A DNA stretch of 64,000 nt from positions 313,102 to 377,101 of the forward strand of contig NZ_JAGYPG010000004.1 of the NCBI RefSeq assembly GCF_018343625.1. Direction: 5' to 3'. Positions 33,353 to 43,199 of this stretch are shown here, piece after piece; the first letter of the stretch is position 1; every line of letters starts with the position of its first letter. The notes beneath the pieces are model-generated. The model was not told where the DNA came from. It was given only the letters and a program-made list of their open reading frames with translations, and did not search any database. This DNA is from Lederbergia citri (GTDB lineage: Bacteria > Bacillota > Bacilli > Bacillales > Bacillaceae_C). The translations under genes and the position numbers were made by a program.

Positions 33353-34321
33353 ATGAAACCATTAATTAGCATTATAGTACCAGTTTATAATGTTCAATCC
33401 TATTTAACTAGGTGTATTGATTCAATATTGGATCAAACATTTACTAATTTTGAACTAATTCTTGTAAATGATGGTTCCTTAGATAATAGCGGGGAAGTTT
33501 GTGATGAATTTGCAAAAAAAGATTCCAGAATAGTAGTTATTCATAAAGAAAACGGAGGAGTTTCATCGGCAAGGAATGTAGGGATTGATGTTGCCAATGG
33601 ACAATATATTGGTTTTATTGATAGTGATGATTATATTCATCCAAAAATGTATGAGATCTTATATCAATATGCTATTCGACATTCTTCAGACATAGTTATG
33701 TGTGATTATTTAAAGGTATCTGAAGGTGAAAATCCAATAATGAGGTGTGATAAAGCTTTAAAGTTATTACATTACACAAATATTGAAGCTTTAAATCAAC
33801 TATATATAACTGAACCAAGGAACAGTCTAGGATGGATAGTGGTTTGGAATAAGTTATTTAAAAGAAAGCTGTTTCATGAATTAAGATTTACAGAAGGTAG
33901 AATATATGAAGATGAATTAATAGCACATAAAGTTTTTTATAGTTGTTTGAAAATAACTTATGTTGCGGATCAATTATATTATTATTATCAAAGGTCCGAT
34001 AGCTATATAGGTTCTAGTTTTAGTACAAAAAAGTTTGATCGGGTTTATGCACTCAAGGAAAGAGTCGATTTTTTTAGATCAATTGGGCAACAGCATTTAT
34101 TCAATCTGGCCTTAAAGCACTTTATGGAAGTGTTTTTCTGGTATTACACTAAGGCTAAATTGGATCTAAATAATGTCAATAAAGAATTAAAAGGAATGAA
34201 ACGGGCTTTAGATAAAAGTCTGATATTCTTACTAAAAAATCCCTTAATTGGTTTGAAACAAAAAATATTTTTAGTTTTATTTGTGTTAAACCCCAAGGTT
34301 TTAAAAGTGAACAAAGGGTAA
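33353..34321 (+). CDS. GT2 glycosyltransferase
   Basis: A 322-residue GT-A enzyme: ISIIVPVYNVQSYLTRCID, LVNDGSLDNSGEVCDEFAKK, NGGVSSARNVG and FIDSDDYIH. The C-terminal half, with TEGRIYEDELIAHK and KFDRVYALKERVDFF, is clearly related to the gene at 34379 and less to that at 32350. AAGAAGG precedes the ATG. Donor and acceptor unknown. Confidence 0.87.
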   Translation: MKPLISIIVPVYNVQSYLTRCIDSILDQTFTNFELILVNDGSLDNSGEVCDEFAKKDSRIVVIHKENGGVSSARNVGIDVANGQYIGFIDSDDYIHPKMYEILYQYAIRHSSDIVMCDYLKVSEGENPIMRCDKALKLLHYTNIEALNQLYITEPRNSLGWIVVWNKLFKRKLFHELRFTEGRIYEDELIAHKVFYSCLKITYVADQLYYYYQRSDSYIGSSFSTKKFDRVYALKERVDFFRSIGQQHLFNLALKHFMEVFFWYYTKAKLDLNNVNKELKGMKRALDKSLIFLLKNPLIGLKQKIFLVLFVLNPKVLKVNKG

Positions 34322-34378
34322 GAAGCCATTAGATTAAGACTCTCCGAATTTTGTATTTGACAAAAAACTAAGAAAGAG

Positions 34379-35362
34379 TTGAAAAAATTGCACCCGAAAA
34401 TTAGTGTGATAGTACCAGTATATAAGGTTGAGCCTTATTTAAAAATGTGCATTGATTCAATTCTGGCCCAAACTTTTACAGACTTTGAGCTTATCCTAGT
34501 AAATGATGGTTCACCTGACCGATGTGGAATAATTTGTGATAGATATGCAAAAAAAGACTCACGAATAACGGTGATACACAAAGAAAATGGTGGGTTATCG
34601 TCTGCAAGAAATGCGGGTATTAAGATTGCTCGAGGTAAGTATATTGGCTTTGTCGATAGTGACGATTATATTGATAAAAAAATGTATGAAATTTTATATG
34701 ACATTGCTGAATTACATTCCTCTGATGTAGTCTTATGCGATTTTAAAAAAGTAAATGTTCATGATACTTATAGCAAAAATATGCACAATAATGATTTACA
34801 CATTAGCCATTATTCTAATATTGAAGCTCTATATCAATTATATCCACAGAAACAAGCGGTAGATATGGTTAATGAAGATAACGATATTAAGTGGATCATT
34901 ATATGTAATAAACTATATAAAAGAGAAATCTTTGAAAAGCTTATATTCAAAGAAGGACGTATTCATGAAGACGAATTTATTATTCATCAAATATTATACA
35001 ATTGTAAAAAAGTAACTTATATAGCAGCCAGTCTCTATTATTATGTTCAAAGTCCAAATAGTATTATGAGGTCAATCTATACTAAAAGGAAACTTGATAA
35101 GGTTTACGCATTAAAAGAAAGAGCAGATTATTTTATGAAGATAGAAGAAGATACACTTCTTCATTTGGCTTACAAATCCTTTCTTGAATCTTTTTTTTGG
35201 AACTACTTTACAGCAAAATTGGAGCTTAAAAATGATAAGCAGGAATTAAAACAACTAAAAAATACTTTCGCTAGTAGTATAAGCCTTTTATTAATCAATC
35301 CTTTAATTGGGTGGAAACAAAAAATATACTGCCTACTTTTTGTAATTAATCCATTTAATTAA
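34379..35362 (+). CDS. GT2 glycosyltransferase
   Basis: A 327-residue GT-A enzyme: ISVIVPVYKVEPYLKMCID, LVNDGSPDRCG, NGGLSSARNAG and FVDSDDYID. Its C-terminal half shares KEGRIHEDEFIIHQ and KLDKVYALKERADYF with the preceding gene, so the pair looks like a duplication that has diverged. The start is TTG 34379 or TTG 34388; the latter has better spacing to AAAGAG. A 57-bp gap before it holds nothing evident. Confidence 0.86.
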   Translation: MKKLHPKISVIVPVYKVEPYLKMCIDSILAQTFTDFELILVNDGSPDRCGIICDRYAKKDSRITVIHKENGGLSSARNAGIKIARGKYIGFVDSDDYIDKKMYEILYDIAELHSSDVVLCDFKKVNVHDTYSKNMHNNDLHISHYSNIEALYQLYPQKQAVDMVNEDNDIKWIIICNKLYKREIFEKLIFKEGRIHEDEFIIHQILYNCKKVTYIAASLYYYVQSPNSIMRSIYTKRKLDKVYALKERADYFMKIEEDTLLHLAYKSFLESFFWNYFTAKLELKNDKQELKQLKNTFASSISLLLINPLIGWKQKIYCLLFVINPFN

Positions 35363-35400
35363 AAAATAAAATAATGAAATTCCGTACAGGGGAATATGAA

Positions 35401-36591
35401 ATGAAGAAAAAAATGCTATTTGTTATCGATTCACTAGTCGCTGCGGGAGCGGAAAAAAGTTTAATAACTTTACTCTCATTATTAGATTATAACAAGTACT
35501 CGGTCGACCTAATGTTATTTGCTCATGGAGAACTCCTTGAAAAATTGGTTCCGAAGGAAGTAAATTTAATAAAACCACTTCCATACACAAATTTTACAAG
35601 TTTAAGTATAAAAAAGGCAATTGTATATTCGATAAAGAATACAGATTTTAAAATGCTTAAATCTAGGTTGAAATTCTCTATAAATTTACGATTGAGAAAC
35701 TATAGTAATGCTCAAAAAGCAAGATTATTCTGGGATCACATATCTAATGTAATTGAAGAAAATCCGAAACAATATGACATTGCAATTAGTTATGCACAAG
35801 GTGTTCCAACATTTTATGTTGCTGAAAAAGTAAAAGCAAATAAGAAGTTTGCATGGGTAAATGTGAGTTATAGGCTAGATAAAAAAGAAGCAAATTATCA
35901 AAAACAATTTTATGACCAATACAATAAAATTGTTGCAGTATCTGATTCAGCAAAAGAAATATTTTTAGAAACATTCCCGTTTTATCATAATAAGATTTCA
36001 ATATTATATGATATTAATGATCCCAAATTTATTAATAATATGGCAAAAATCGGAGAGGATTATCACGATAACTTTGATGGATATAGAATTCTAACAATTG
36101 GTCGATTAGCACATCAAAAAGGATATGATTTTGCATTAAATGCGTGCTTAAAATTAAAGGAAAAAGGTATTAATTTTAAGTGGTATGTTTTAGGTATAGG
36201 CCCACTTATGCAGGAAGTAAAGAAATCGATTATTGAAAAAGGCCTAACTGATTATTTTATATTATTGGGGGTCACCGAAAACCCATATCGATTAATAAAA
36301 AACTCGGATATCTATGTTCAAACATCAAGGTTTGAGGGATTCGGGCTAGCAATTGCAGAGGCACGTATGCTAAATATCCCTGTTGTAACAACGCGCTTTG
36401 ATGCAGTTTACAGCCAAATGGTAGATGGGAAAAATGGGCTGGTTGTTGATATGGATGCGGATGCAATAGCGGAAGGCATATTATCATTAATTCAAAATCA
36501 TCATCTTAGGGAAAGTATTATTAACTACTTGAAACAAGAAAAAAAAGGGAATCTTGAGGAGTTAAACAAATTTTACAAATTAATAAGTTGA
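35401..36591 (+). CDS. GT4 glycosyltransferase
   Basis: A 396-residue GT-B enzyme with FVIDSLVAAGAEKSLITLLS, FAWVNVSYRLDKKEANY in place of the usual WxHxD, IGRLAHQKGYDFAL and EGFGLAIAEARMLNIP. I start at ATG 35401, which has GGGGAATATGAA upstream; an in-frame ATG at 35374 lacks a site. Same branch as the genes at 24016, 36620 and 44379. Confidence 0.86.
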   Translation: MKKKMLFVIDSLVAAGAEKSLITLLSLLDYNKYSVDLMLFAHGELLEKLVPKEVNLIKPLPYTNFTSLSIKKAIVYSIKNTDFKMLKSRLKFSINLRLRNYSNAQKARLFWDHISNVIEENPKQYDIAISYAQGVPTFYVAEKVKANKKFAWVNVSYRLDKKEANYQKQFYDQYNKIVAVSDSAKEIFLETFPFYHNKISILYDINDPKFINNMAKIGEDYHDNFDGYRILTIGRLAHQKGYDFALNACLKLKEKGINFKWYVLGIGPLMQEVKKSIIEKGLTDYFILLGVTENPYRLIKNSDIYVQTSRFEGFGLAIAEARMLNIPVVTTRFDAVYSQMVDGKNGLVVDMDADAIAEGILSLIQNHHLRESIINYLKQEKKGNLEELNKFYKLIS

Positions 36592-36619
36592 AGATTTTTA
36601 TGAAAGCGAGTAAGTTTAA

Positions 36620-37810
36620 ATGAGAAAAAAAAAAATAATATTTATGATCATAAATATGAATATTGGTGGAACTGAAAAAGCCTTATTAAATATGATTAAC
36701 AATATACCTAGAAATCAGTATATTATCACCATTTTTATGCTTGAGAAGTATGGTGGTTTTTTAGATCATATTCCATCCGATGTTCATGTTAAATACTTTC
36801 AAAATTATAAAAATATAAAAGATATGTTAAATAAACCTCCTCACGAAGTATCATTAGACCTAATTAAAAATAAAAAGTTTCTTACTGCCTTTTTAATAAT
36901 GTTGTTTCACATCATTACAAAAGCATTAAAGAATAGGAGTATTTATTTTAAATATTTACTAAGTAAATATCCAGCATTTAATGAAGAATATGATATTGCG
37001 GTAGCTTATGACGGTCCAATGGACTTCATAAGCTATTTTGTTTTAAAAAAGATTAAAGCGAAAAAGAAGATTCAATGGATTCATTTTGATGTTACTAAAA
37101 TCGGCTTTAATCCAAAATTTGCATCAAGTATTTATAGAAAATATGACAATATTTTTGTAGTATCCAATGAGGCAAAAATGAGGTTATTAGAACTCGTTCC
37201 AAAATTAAAAAATAAAACAAAAGCATTCCTAAATTCATCCTCACCCAGCCTTATTAGAAAACAATCAAAATTTGGGGTGGGTTTTACAGATTCTTTTAAT
37301 GGAATTCGTATTTTAACTGTTGGGAGATTATCAGATGAAAAAGGTCAAGATTTAGCAATTCTAGCACTAGAAAAGCTAGTAGCTGAGGGCTATAACGTAA
37401 GATGGTACTGTGTAGGAGATGGACCATCTAGAGGAAGATATGAACAATTAATAAGAGAAAAAAACTTGAAGAATCATTTTATTCTATTAGGTTTAGATCC
37501 AAATCCTTACCCTTATATCGCACAAAGCGATATTTATGTTCAGCCATCTAGACATGAAGGGTTTTGTATAACTTTAGCGGAGGCAAAATATTTAAGAAAA
37601 CCAATCATTACAACAAATTTTGCTGGGGCGAAAGAACAAATTACAAATGGTGAGAATGGTTTGATTGTTGAAATAAATGAAGATGAAATTTATAAAGCTC
37701 TTGTAAATTTAATTCAAAATGAAGATTTATGTGAAAAGTTTTCCTCAAATTTAGATATTGGATTTAATGAAGTACATGATAATTACATTACATTTGATCG
37801 CGTAATGTAA
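36620..37810 (+). CDS. GT4 glycosyltransferase
   Basis: A 396-residue GT-B enzyme. IINMNIGGTEKALLNMI at the N-terminus, IQWIHFDVTKIG in the acceptor domain, VGRLSDEKGQDLAI and EGFCITLAEAKYLRKP in the donor domain. DPNPYPYIAQSDIYVQPSRH is shared almost exactly with the gene at 44379. The ribosome binding site is weak. Donor unknown. Confidence 0.86.
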   Translation: MRKKKIIFMIINMNIGGTEKALLNMINNIPRNQYIITIFMLEKYGGFLDHIPSDVHVKYFQNYKNIKDMLNKPPHEVSLDLIKNKKFLTAFLIMLFHIITKALKNRSIYFKYLLSKYPAFNEEYDIAVAYDGPMDFISYFVLKKIKAKKKIQWIHFDVTKIGFNPKFASSIYRKYDNIFVVSNEAKMRLLELVPKLKNKTKAFLNSSSPSLIRKQSKFGVGFTDSFNGIRILTVGRLSDEKGQDLAILALEKLVAEGYNVRWYCVGDGPSRGRYEQLIREKNLKNHFILLGLDPNPYPYIAQSDIYVQPSRHEGFCITLAEAKYLRKPIITTNFAGAKEQITNGENGLIVEINEDEIYKALVNLIQNEDLCEKFSSNLDIGFNEVHDNYITFDRVM

Positions 37811-37839
37811 AAGAACTCTTAGAAATGAAAGGTGGTTAC

Positions 37840-38856
37840 ATGTATATACTTTTAAGTAGTTTACTTATATTAGCCCTATTAATCTTCTTTCTGATAAACA
37901 AAAAAATATTTGTAGGTATTTGGGCAATATCGGTTTTTAAATCTCCATCTATCATATCCAAACGACCATTAAGTAAAAAAATGGTTCCGGTTCTGCAAGC
38001 GTCAGATGTGACAGATGTGTACGCAGAGTTTGTTGCGGATCCATTCATTACTTATCACAATTCAGTTTTTTACATGTTTTTTGAAATTTTAGAGAAGAGT
38101 TCAGGCAAGGGGATAATTGGATTGGCGACGAGTAAAGATGGTGAGAGCTGGAAATATGACAGAATGGTTTTAAAAGAAAACTATCATTTATCATATCCCT
38201 ATGTATTTAAGATGAAAGATGATTATTACATGATACCTGAAACATGTGAAATAAACAAAGTGTTGCTATATAAAGCAAAGAAATTCCCATACGAATGGGA
38301 AAGAGCATCAGAGTTAATTCAAGGTAATTATGTTGATTCCAGTATTTTTTATTATAAGAATAAATGGTGGATGTTTGCTGGAAAGAGTGGGAAATTGCAT
38401 CTTTTTTTCTCGAATCATTTAGATAAAGATTGGAACGAGCATCCTAAAAGTCCTTTAATAGAGAATAATTATAACATTACCAGGCCAGGAGGAAGAGTGC
38501 TTGTTAATAAGAACATTATTTATAGATACACACAAGATGGCCAACCAAATTATGGGAGTGCCATAAGGGTATTTAAAATCACTCATTTATCGGAAAGTGA
38601 CTATAAAGAGGAAGAACTTAGTTTAGTATTACAAGGTTCAAAAAATAATTTTGATTGGAAAAAAGATGGAATGCATACAATTGATCAATATAAAATTGCT
38701 GATAATAGTTGGCTAGTAGCTGTTGATGGGCATAAATTAGTCATCAAAAACTACTTTTTATGGAAAATGGATCGCATCTTAGCAAAATCTCTTTCTTTAA
38801 TAAAGCGAAGATTGAATAGGCATTATATAGAAAAAAAGAAATTAAAACAAGCATAG
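37840..38856 (+). CDS. beta-propeller protein of the GINT1 N-terminal / GH43-like type, with membrane anchor
   Basis: A 338-residue protein. A hydrophobic helix occupies residues 1-20. The rest has repeated aromatic blades such as VADPFITYHNSVFYMFFEI, YPYVFKMKDDYYMIPET and VDSSIFYYKNKWWMFAG, typical of a five-bladed propeller in the GH43-like superfamily. Bacterial homologues occur next to formyltransferase or glycosyltransferase genes and are annotated after plant glucosamine inositolphosphorylceramide transferase. I choose ATG 37840 because AAAGGTGG lies 4 bp upstream; ATG 37825 overlaps it. Function in the polymer unknown; a sugar-binding or transferring role is inference. Confidence 0.65.
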   Translation: MYILLSSLLILALLIFFLINKKIFVGIWAISVFKSPSIISKRPLSKKMVPVLQASDVTDVYAEFVADPFITYHNSVFYMFFEILEKSSGKGIIGLATSKDGESWKYDRMVLKENYHLSYPYVFKMKDDYYMIPETCEINKVLLYKAKKFPYEWERASELIQGNYVDSSIFYYKNKWWMFAGKSGKLHLFFSNHLDKDWNEHPKSPLIENNYNITRPGGRVLVNKNIIYRYTQDGQPNYGSAIRVFKITHLSESDYKEEELSLVLQGSKNNFDWKKDGMHTIDQYKIADNSWLVAVDGHKLVIKNYFLWKMDRILAKSLSLIKRRLNRHYIEKKKLKQA

Positions 38857-38882
38857 TCATTATATCTATGGTGGTGGAATCA

Positions 38883-40100
38883 TTGAATAAAATGATTAAA
38901 CGTACTCTAGAAAATCTTTTGAAACATTACTTTCATTGGAGATATTGGAGCACATTATATAGAAATATGGTAAGACAAATAGAATATATTCCAGATGATG
39001 AAAATAAACAGTTAATTCCATACGTTAATAAACCTGGAATTGCATTATCATTCGATGATAGTTATAGGGTATATGATTGGTATAAATATGGGAAATATTT
39101 GTTTGGATATTACGATGTTAAAGTCACATTTAATATTAATGCTGTAAATCCTATTGATAATAATAGGGAACATACACAGTATGAAATAGATAAATTGTTG
39201 GAATTGCAGGCACAAGGTCACGAAATAGCCCACCATGGATTTAAACATGAGAATACGAGGAAGTATACAACAAAATATGGTATTGATAAATGGCTTAGAG
39301 ACGAAATTATAGCACTTTTTCATTGGATGGAAAAACATTCACACTCTATTACAAAAGAAAAATTCAAAAAGCCCGTTTCTTTTGCTTTTCCACACTTTGT
39401 TTACAACGAGGGCATATTAAAACATTTAGTCCCTAATTATTTCAAAATTACAAGAGGACATCTAAATAAGGATAATTTAACCTCATTCAATTCAGTTGGT
39501 TTTGTTCCTTCAATTTGTTTAGATGGGTATTATTCCTGTAATACTTACTATATAAGGAAAATAATTAAGTTGTTAAAAAGAACCGGGAAGAATTTGATAT
39601 TAACTTGCCACTCGATATTACCCGAAGATGATAATGGAGATATTTATGGTATTGGGAATAAAGCTACTACATGGGGTGCTTGGAGAGTATCACCTAATAT
39701 TATTCAAACAATTATTGAGGAAGCAAAGAAAAATAACTTGGAATTTTACACAACTTCCGAAATCGCTGGTATTGCAACATTCATTGATCCTAACATGGAA
39801 GCAGCAATTAGAAATCAATTGTCGATACCTTCTCATAAATGGATAGAAATTAATAAGCTAATTGATGTAAAAGAATTAAATCTTAGTAATAAAGGAATAT
39901 CAAATTTAGATGGTATTGAATATTTTTTAAATCTAGAGAAATTGAATCTAAAAAACAATGAAATTAGTGATTTTAGATTGCTAAAGAAACTCCCGAAACT
40001 TAAAAAAGTTTATGTGGAAAACCATCAATTACAGAAGAAGAGAATAGTTGGAGCGTCTATAATTACAATCTTAAAAGTAGCTGTATTTTGTTTAGCTTAA
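38883..40100 (+). CDS. polysaccharide-deacetylase-fold protein with C-terminal leucine-rich repeats
   Basis: A 405-residue protein. A NodB-type fold at about 45-300 has GIALSFDDSYRVYDW (Asp-Asp motif) and GHEIAHHGFKHENT (His motif), then FAFPHFVYNE and LTCHSILPED. The last about 80 residues contain two leucine-rich repeats, VKELNLSNKGISNLDGIEYF and LEKLNLKNNEISDFRLLK. No signal peptide is present, so it probably works in the cytosol. The TTG start at 38883 follows GGTGG; an ATG at 38868 is an alternative. The final residues form a hydrophobic tail (IVGASIITILKVAVFCLA) not seen in the paralogue at 53015, possibly a membrane anchor or a frameshifted end. Confidence 0.75.
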   Translation: MNKMIKRTLENLLKHYFHWRYWSTLYRNMVRQIEYIPDDENKQLIPYVNKPGIALSFDDSYRVYDWYKYGKYLFGYYDVKVTFNINAVNPIDNNREHTQYEIDKLLELQAQGHEIAHHGFKHENTRKYTTKYGIDKWLRDEIIALFHWMEKHSHSITKEKFKKPVSFAFPHFVYNEGILKHLVPNYFKITRGHLNKDNLTSFNSVGFVPSICLDGYYSCNTYYIRKIIKLLKRTGKNLILTCHSILPEDDNGDIYGIGNKATTWGAWRVSPNIIQTIIEEAKKNNLEFYTTSEIAGIATFIDPNMEAAIRNQLSIPSHKWIEINKLIDVKELNLSNKGISNLDGIEYFLNLEKLNLKNNEISDFRLLKKLPKLKKVYVENHQLQKKRIVGASIITILKVAVFCLA

Positions 40101-40184
40101 ATATTTCGGAATGGACAGAAATATTAACATTTATATAAACAGTAACAGCATATTTTTTACAATAAAAAGAAAGTGTGTGTGGAA

Positions 40185-41984
40185 ATGAAAGAAACTATCA
40201 AAAAAATAATGGCTCTCTTCAATAAAAAAGAAAAGAAACTGTTATTAATATTACTTTCGATGATGATTATTGCGGCAATATTTGAAACGGTAGGAATTGG
40301 ATTAATTGTTCCTCTTGTCGGAATCTTAACAAACCCAAATATTATCCAAGAACAAAAAGCATTATCGTTTATTTATCAATTTTTTAATTTCCAATCAACT
40401 TCATCGTTTATAATATTTGCAGTCCTTTTTTTACTAACTATATTTGTACTAAAGAACCTTTATCTGCTTTTATTCAACTATGCACAAATCAGAGTCATTT
40501 TAAATCAGAAGGTAAAATTGTCCAGAAGATTGTTTAAGGAATATTTAACCAAACCATATACATTTCATTTACAACGAAATACAGCGGATTTGCTGCGAAA
40601 TGTAAATGGGGAGGTAAATAGATTCTTTTACGGAATTATATTATCTGGATTTCAACTGTTTACAGAAATTCTTGTCATTTCATTTATATTAGTCCTTCTG
40701 TTGGTAACAGCACCCATAGCAACAATTACAGCTTCTGTCTTATTAGGTGGAAGTGTTTTTTTATTTTTTAAAGCTTTTCGTAAAAAAATTAGTGAACTCG
40801 GTATAGAACAACAGAAAGTAAGCGGAAAAATGATTAAATGGGTCAACCAAGGACTAGGTGCAAGTAAAGAAGTAAAGGTATCCGGCAAAGAAGACTTCTT
40901 TATAAATAATTACACAATACAAAGTCAGATTAGTGCAAATAATAGTCGCTTCATGGGAGTTTTAGAATTTGTACCACGACTATTTGTTGAAACATTAATA
41001 GTGTCAATTGTTCTAATAACAATGCTAATAATTGTATTTCAAGGGATGAATACAACACAGTTAGTATCGACAATGGCACTTTTTGCTATGGCTGCATTTC
41101 GATTAATGCCATCAATCACTCGAGTTACTTCATTAATCACAACGCTTCGCTATAGCCAACCTGCTTTATCGGTAATTTACCACGATTTACTTGTGAGTGA
41201 AAAGCAAGGTGGAAAGGCAAAGAACGCTTTGAATATAAGCAGTGGTACAAATAACGAACAAATGACATTACTTAAAAAGAAGAGACTTTTTACTGATTCA
41301 ATAAAATTAAATGAAGTTTCATTTCGATATCCGAACCAGACTGAATATACAGTTAAGGATATAACATTAACCATTCCAATTGGCCGATCAGTAGCATTTA
41401 TTGGTGAATCTGGTGCCGGAAAAACGACTCTCGTTGATATTATTCTCGGTCTTTTCCAGCCGGATAAAGGTAGTATTCTAGTTGATAGTAAAAATTTATT
41501 TGACCAATTAGCCTTATGGCAGCAAAAAATAGGTTATATCCCACAATCCATCTTTTTATCAGATGATACAATTCGTGCAAATGTAGCGTTCGGAGTAGAT
41601 GACAAACAAGTTGACGATCAAGAAGTATGGCGCGCATTAGAGCAAGCTCAATTAATGGATTTCGTTAAAGAGTTACCAGAACAACTTGATACTACAGTTG
41701 GGGAGCGGGGAGTAAGATTATCCGGAGGGCAACGTCAACGTATCGGCATTGCACGGGCATTATATCATAATCCTGAAATCATTTTTATGGATGAAGCAAC
41801 ATCAGCTCTTGATAATGAAACGGAAAAAGAAATAATGAAATCTATTGATAGTTTAAAAGGCGAAAAGACTTTAATTATTATTGCTCACCGACTAAGCACA
41901 ATTGAAAATTGTGATATTGTGTTCAAAATTAATAGTGGAAAATTAATATCTGCAGAGAAAAAACTTGGACGTTCAGCAATATAA
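40185..41984 (+). CDS. ABC transporter with fused permease and ATPase, lipid-linked glycan flippase type
   Basis: A 599-residue half-transporter like PglK/MsbA. About six membrane helices fill residues 15-320. The ATPase domain has GESGAGKTTLVD (Walker A, about 405), LSGGQRQRIG (signature, about 511), EIIFMDEATSALD (Walker B) and IAHRLS (H-loop). No Wzx-type flippase is visible elsewhere in the window, so this protein may carry the lipid-linked repeat unit or a branch across the membrane. ATG 40185 is preferred over GTG 40173. Its 3' two-thirds are repeated as a decayed copy at 43200. Confidence 0.88.
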   Translation: MKETIKKIMALFNKKEKKLLLILLSMMIIAAIFETVGIGLIVPLVGILTNPNIIQEQKALSFIYQFFNFQSTSSFIIFAVLFLLTIFVLKNLYLLLFNYAQIRVILNQKVKLSRRLFKEYLTKPYTFHLQRNTADLLRNVNGEVNRFFYGIILSGFQLFTEILVISFILVLLLVTAPIATITASVLLGGSVFLFFKAFRKKISELGIEQQKVSGKMIKWVNQGLGASKEVKVSGKEDFFINNYTIQSQISANNSRFMGVLEFVPRLFVETLIVSIVLITMLIIVFQGMNTTQLVSTMALFAMAAFRLMPSITRVTSLITTLRYSQPALSVIYHDLLVSEKQGGKAKNALNISSGTNNEQMTLLKKKRLFTDSIKLNEVSFRYPNQTEYTVKDITLTIPIGRSVAFIGESGAGKTTLVDIILGLFQPDKGSILVDSKNLFDQLALWQQKIGYIPQSIFLSDDTIRANVAFGVDDKQVDDQEVWRALEQAQLMDFVKELPEQLDTTVGERGVRLSGGQRQRIGIARALYHNPEIIFMDEATSALDNETEKEIMKSIDSLKGEKTLIIIAHRLSTIENCDIVFKINSGKLISAEKKLGRSAI

Positions 41985-42014
41985 TTATGAGCGATTATTG
42001 AGCATAATGATGAT

Positions 42015-42126
42015 ATAAAAAAAGTGGTAATTGTTACTCTGTGGATGGTTGTGGGAGACGTAGAAAAGCATTGAACTCAATGTTGAAATCTATTCCTAAA
42101 GATAAGGTTCAAATAACAGCTTGATG
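42015..42126 (+). pseudogene. decayed 5' fragment of a GT4 glycosyltransferase gene
   Basis: Aligned to the intact gene at 44379, the start ATG has become ATA at 42015, KKVVIVT is kept, and a single-base deletion after GAAAAG shifts the frame so that TGA follows. Similarity ends near 42124, after CAAATAAC. The leader upstream is also homologous to that of 44379. Confidence 0.85.
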
Positions 42127-42127
42127 G

Positions 42128-42250
42128 GTTAAGGGTGAAAAAACACTTATCACCATCGCTCATAGATTAAGTACAATTGCTAATTGCGATATTGTATTTA
42201 AAATAAACAACGGTCGATTAATGTCGATTGATAAAAAGTTAGGGCGATAG
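42128..42250 (+). pseudogene. 3' fragment of a second, diverged ABC transporter gene
   Basis: The frame reads KGEKTLITIAHRLSTIANCDIVFKINN in two overlapping parts and ends LGR with TAG at 42248-42250. It matches the H-loop and C-terminus of the ABC gene at 40185 but with many more differences than the copy at 43200, so it comes from another ABC paralogue that once preceded the DUF115 gene. No start or Walker motifs remain. Confidence 0.85.
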
Positions 42251-42272
42251 GCAATGTAAGAAGAGAGGGAAA

Positions 42273-43166
42273 ATGATGAATATAAAAGCCACATTAAAAA
42301 AGAATAAATATATTTATTCCCTAGTTATACAATTAGGAGAATCCCATTGGCGTATTAAGCGTTATTTAAAGTTATATATAATACCAAATATTATTTTTAA
42401 CATAAGGCGGTTTTTGAGGGTATATCGCTTTTATAAAGACTCACCTTATGAAAAATTAAAGAATGTAAAAGATAAACATTATGGAGAAAGATGTTTTATC
42501 ATTGCAACAGGTCCAAGCTTAACAATCGAAGATCTTGAAAAATTAAAAGGTGAAACTACGATTAGCATGAATTCAATTTGTTTAGCTTTCGATGAAACGG
42601 ATTGGCGACCTACTTATTATGGAGTTCAGGATGAAATTGCATTTATTCGCATGAAAAAATATATTGATGAGTTAGATGTTGAATGTAAGTTTGTCGGTGA
42701 CACTATTCCGAAGAAATTAGATATAGATTTTTCTGGCGATTACTATTATTACCCGATTAATATGCTTAACCATAAAATAAGTCCCAAAAAAGACCATATA
42801 AAATTTAGTAATGATCCCTTTGCGGCAATATACAACGGCTATACAATCACATACTCTCTAATTCAAATAGCGGTCTATATGGGATTTAAGGAGATTTATT
42901 TACTTGGTACCGATTGCAATTACTCTACAGACCTAAATCATCATTTTAGAAATTATGATGATTATGTGGATCCATATTTTTTGTATGCAGGTGAAATGAT
43001 GATTAAAGCCTATAAGGTAGCAAAGAAATATGCGGATAAGAACAATATTAAAATATACAACGCCACAAGGGGGGGAATGCTTGAAGTTTTTGAAAGAGTA
43101 GATCTTGATTCTGTATTAGCTATGAATAATGATAATACCAGACAGCTACATGTTAATCATTCCTGA
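42273..43166 (+). CDS. DUF115 (MptE/Maf-like) protein, putative CMP-sugar transferase
   Basis: A 297-residue protein with a basic N-terminal about 65 residues and then the DUF115 fold: GERCFIIATGPSLTIEDLEK (GPSL nucleotide motif), TISMNSICLAFDETDWRPTY, TYSLIQIAVYMGFKEIYLLG followed by TDCNYS, and YNATRGGMLEVFER near the end. DUF115 occurs in Maf flagellin transferases for pseudaminic and legionaminic acid and is related in fold to GT42 sialyltransferases. That suits the CMP-sugar synthetase gene at 47677. A paralogue is at 46752. GAGAGGG precedes the ATG. The exact sugar is not shown. Confidence 0.78.
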   Translation: MMNIKATLKKNKYIYSLVIQLGESHWRIKRYLKLYIIPNIIFNIRRFLRVYRFYKDSPYEKLKNVKDKHYGERCFIIATGPSLTIEDLEKLKGETTISMNSICLAFDETDWRPTYYGVQDEIAFIRMKKYIDELDVECKFVGDTIPKKLDIDFSGDYYYYPINMLNHKISPKKDHIKFSNDPFAAIYNGYTITYSLIQIAVYMGFKEIYLLGTDCNYSTDLNHHFRNYDDYVDPYFLYAGEMMIKAYKVAKKYADKNNIKIYNATRGGMLEVFERVDLDSVLAMNNDNTRQLHVNHS

Positions 43167-43199
43167 GAAAAATGAGCATACAAATTTATAATTTTACGT

